DNA of 45,902 nucleotides from Lachnospiraceae bacterium. GTDB taxonomy: Bacteria > Bacillota > Clostridia > Lachnospirales > Lachnospiraceae. Both the position numbers and the translations under genes were made by a program. This document shows positions 43,667 to 45,902 of the stretch, piece after piece. The stretch lies in contig JAFWLM010000018.1 in the NCBI GenBank assembly GCA_017511045.1, positions 1-45,902 on the forward strand. Direction: 5' to 3'. The notes below the pieces were generated by a model. The model was not told the DNA's origin. It searched no databases and saw nothing but the letters and a program-made list of their open reading frames with translations. Each line of letters begins with the position of its first letter. Positions within the stretch are counted from its first letter, which is position 1.

Positions 43667-45010
43667 ATGAAACAGTTTCAAATCGCATATGTACCGATCG
43701 GAGTTCCGACATTTCATTTGGAAAGTGCGCAGAAAGAATTCGGGAAATCAATTGACCTTTTAAAGGGACTTTGTGATAATACGCAAAAGCCGAAAGAAAT
43801 GCTTCTTTCGATCGATAAACTGAACGAATATCTGGATACGCTAGATCCGGAACTGATCATACTGCAGAATATCACTTTCGCAAATGCAGCCTACAGTCAG
43901 GAGGTGCTGCATCGTTTTCCGGATGTTCCGATCCTGCTCTGGGCGTTAAGGGAACCGGTGATCGATGGAGGAAGACTGCGTCTTAATTCTCTGACCGGTG
44001 CATATTCTGCGGGAAATACGATCCGTCAGTTCCGGAAAGAGCCGCTGGACTTTGTTTTCGGATCCCCGGAAGAAGCGGAAGTGGTTCAGAAGATCAAAGC
44101 TGTGATCAAAGCGGCAGAGCTGAAGTTTTCTCTTAAGTCTTTGAAACTTGCAGCCATCGGACATACGCCGCAGGGATTCGGATTCGGCCGTGCGCTGGAT
44201 TCGGAAATGCTGAAAACGTTTGGTGTTCGTTTAGAATCGATCGAAGCAAGAGAGTTGATCGAGAAAGCAAAAGCGTATACGGATGCGGAGTGTGAAGAGT
44301 TCTTGAAGGACGCAGAGGAAAGAACTGTCGGCCTGAGCCAGACTCCGGAGCAGAACCGGAAAGATTTTGCAAGACTTTATAAAGCTTATGCAGAGTACGT
44401 CAGGGAAAACGGGATCGGAGCGGTTGCTTCCCGCTGCTGGCCGGACTTTTTCACTTCTTTCGGAACACCGGTCTGCACCGTGCTCGGAATCCTGAATGAT
44501 CTGGGAGTTGCTGCAAGCTGCGAAGCAGATACCTATGGAGCGCTTTCTATGTACATGGGAATGCAGCTGACAGGTCTTCCGGCATTCTTCGGAGATCCGG
44601 TTTCCTTAGATGAAAAGGAGAATGCGATCACCTTCTGGCATTGCGGAATGGCTGCCTGCTCACTTGCCAGAGAAGATACCGGCGCGGTGATCGGGGAACA
44701 CTGCAACCGCCATATCGGACCGACACTGGAATTCGGCTGCAGGAAAGCAGAACATGTTACGATCTTCCGGGTCGGAAAAGCGCCGGACGGGACTTTCAGA
44801 TTCTTCATTGCCGGTGGCGAGGCGTTAGATAAAGAAAAACAGTTTTTCGGAACTTCAATGTCTGTTAAAACAGATACAGATGCGAAAACGATTGTACAGA
44901 AAACAGTAGAGGCCGGATGGGAGCCGCATTTCGCAGTCATTTACGGAGATGCTGCGGACAGCCTGGAATACCTCGGCCATATGCTGAATATAGAAGTATA
45001 TAGATTTTAA
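43667..45010 (+). CDS. sftI: Fucose/arabinose-isomerase-fold sugar isomerase, probable sulfoquinovose isomerase (SftI)
   Basis: 447-aa aldose-ketose isomerase-like protein. Candidate metal ligands are Glu286 (ASCEADTYGALSMY), Asp310 (FFGDPVSLDE), His325 (FWHCGMA) and His421 (PHFAVIYGD), in the order seen in L-fucose isomerase (Glu, Asp, His). In the pathway it would turn sulfoquinovose into 6-deoxy-6-sulfofructose. The family is likely; the substrate is inferred from the operon. Confidence 0.8.
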   Translation: MKQFQIAYVPIGVPTFHLESAQKEFGKSIDLLKGLCDNTQKPKEMLLSIDKLNEYLDTLDPELIILQNITFANAAYSQEVLHRFPDVPILLWALREPVIDGGRLRLNSLTGAYSAGNTIRQFRKEPLDFVFGSPEEAEVVQKIKAVIKAAELKFSLKSLKLAAIGHTPQGFGFGRALDSEMLKTFGVRLESIEARELIEKAKAYTDAECEEFLKDAEERTVGLSQTPEQNRKDFARLYKAYAEYVRENGIGAVASRCWPDFFTSFGTPVCTVLGILNDLGVAASCEADTYGALSMYMGMQLTGLPAFFGDPVSLDEKENAITFWHCGMAACSLAREDTGAVIGEHCNRHIGPTLEFGCRKAEHVTIFRVGKAPDGTFRFFIAGGEALDKEKQFFGTSMSVKTDTDAKTIVQKTVEAGWEPHFAVIYGDAADSLEYLGHMLNIEVYRF

Positions 45011-45030
45011 TACAGGATAAGGGGGTTCTC

Positions 45031-45902
45031 TTGCAGAAGACCGGAATGAATATGGAGCGGGTGCGTCAGCAGAACCGTGCTCTGATTTTAAATTATATTA
45101 ATGATCATGGCCCTTCTTCAAGAAAAGACATCGCGTATGCAACAGGCCTGACCCAGGCGAGCGTTACCCAGATCACGACCGCATTGATACGGGAAGGGAT
45201 CTTACGGGAAGGCGAGATCGTAAAAGAAAGCGAGAAAGCTGTCGGAAGACGGAAGGTTCTGCTGCATATCGATGCGGAGGCCTTTCTTGTGCTGGCAGTG
45301 AACGCGGAGCCGGATTTTACGACAGTTGCCGTCTGTGATCTTATGGGTTCCGTTGTTGCGGATCGGGATGGAAACCAGCTTCTGCACCAGTTTATGACCC
45401 AGAAAGATCTTCCCCCAAAAGAATTTCTTCTTCACATTGCGGAGATCTGCAGCGAGTTGATGGAGCAGATCCCTGATACGATCAAAGGACATGTTGAGTG
45501 TATCTCCTATGCGACGACCGGTATTGTAGACCGTGAAGAAGGAATCTCCCGCCAGGCGTATGGCATCTGGAATGAAGAAGTTCCGGTCAGGAAGGTCCTG
45601 GAAGCAGAGCTTAAGCTCCCGGTACTGCTTGAGAACAATGTTGACGCTTTCGCAATTGCAGAACTGTATTTCGGAAGCGGACGGATCCATCATGATCTGC
45701 TTGTGCTCAAATGGGGCCCGGGTGTTGGCAGTTCCGTCATCATCGATGGCCAGGTTTATCATGGCCGCCACGGAAAGACTGCGGAAATGGGTCACATTAT
45801 TGTGAATCCGAAGGGGAAACTCTGTGTCTGCGGAAGAAGGGGATGTCTGGAAACCCTCGTTTCTGAAAAAGAACTGAAAAAAATCGAGAAGACAAGTGAT
45901 AA
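45031..45902 (+). CDS. ROK-family transcriptional regulator (3' end beyond window)
   Basis: At least 290 aa, incomplete. A TTG at 45031 is chosen because GGGGG is 5 nt upstream; ATG 45046 is an alternative. A winged helix-turn-helix is at about residues 10-65 (NRALILNYINDHGPSSRKDIAYATGLTQASVTQ), followed by the ROK domain with the zinc motif CVCGRRGCLETL and the sugar-binding EMGHI. It lies 20 bp after the isomerase gene and probably represses the sft operon, with sulfoquinovose or a derivative as inducer; candidate operators are the TTAATTAA repeats at 36944-36964. Confidence 0.85.
   Translation, partial: MQKTGMNMERVRQQNRALILNYINDHGPSSRKDIAYATGLTQASVTQITTALIREGILREGEIVKESEKAVGRRKVLLHIDAEAFLVLAVNAEPDFTTVAVCDLMGSVVADRDGNQLLHQFMTQKDLPPKEFLLHIAEICSELMEQIPDTIKGHVECISYATTGIVDREEGISRQAYGIWNEEVPVRKVLEAELKLPVLLENNVDAFAIAELYFGSGRIHHDLLVLKWGPGVGSSVIIDGQVYHGRHGKTAEMGHIIVNPKGKLCVCGRRGCLETLVSEKELKKIEKTSD

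Overview
The window is a chromosomal replication-origin region from a Gram-positive anaerobe of the class Clostridia, most likely a Lachnospiraceae-type gut bacterium. Three things point that way: the gene order rpmH-dnaA-dnaN-(S4 protein)-recF-gyrB-gyrA on one side and rnpA-yidD-yidC-jag-mnmE-mnmG-rsmG-parA-parB on the other; the style of the proteins (class III fructose-bisphosphatase, degV, M18 aminopeptidase); and ParB-type parS sites. No phage, insertion-sequence transposase or CRISPR array is visible.

Left arm (1-14.5 kb), almost all on the minus strand and reading away from the origin: a branched-chain amino-acid ABC transporter (livM partial, livH, a substrate-binding lipoprotein), a tRNA-Arg(CCT), serS, parB, parA, then rsmG, mnmG, mnmE, jag, yidC, yidD, rnpA and rpmH. 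The only plus-strand gene here is a short alpha/beta-hydrolase-like gene at 6542-7312; its intrinsic terminator lies inside the 3' end of the opposing rsmG. Two perfect parS sites lie in rsmG, one of them containing most of its start codon. A 269-bp imperfect inverted repeat resembling a MITE sits between mnmE and jag.

Origin (14.5-16.5 kb): DnaA boxes cluster on both sides of dnaA, giving a Bacillus-like bipartite oriC. The right arm then carries dnaN, an S4-domain protein, recF, gyrB, gyrA and degV, followed by a broken PAP2-like remnant.

Accessory part (24.6-36 kb): a beta-helix-like surface protein with a Gly-Pro-Gly tract and a C-terminal membrane anchor, a small DUF4190-like membrane protein, a cupin protein with a LacI-type operator in its promoter, a hybrid sensor kinase with two periplasmic solute-binding domains, class III fructose-1,6-bisphosphatase, a MATE exporter, an M18 aminopeptidase and an SDR oxidoreductase.

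The most notable system is at 36.9-45.9 kb: an apparently complete sulfoquinovose catabolic operon of the sulfo-transaldolase (sulfo-TAL, sft) type. In order it encodes a GH31 enzyme closely resembling sulfoquinovosidase YihQ, a GPH/MFS sugar importer, a small transaldolase (SftT-like), a beta-hydroxyacid dehydrogenase (sulfolactaldehyde reductase-like, SftF), a DUF4867 protein (SftX-like), a TauE/SafE exporter, a fucose-isomerase-fold sugar isomerase (SftI-like) and a ROK regulator cut by the window edge. The inferred route is: sulfoquinovosyl glycoside -> sulfoquinovose -> sulfofructose -> (transaldolase with GAP) fructose-6-phosphate plus sulfolactaldehyde -> DHPS, which is exported. The GH31 enzyme appears to have Gln where I remember a sulfonate-binding Arg in E. 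coli YihQ, and three stem-loops lie in or next to the sftT-sftF intergenic gap. Function assignments are from sequence recognition only; no database search was possible.
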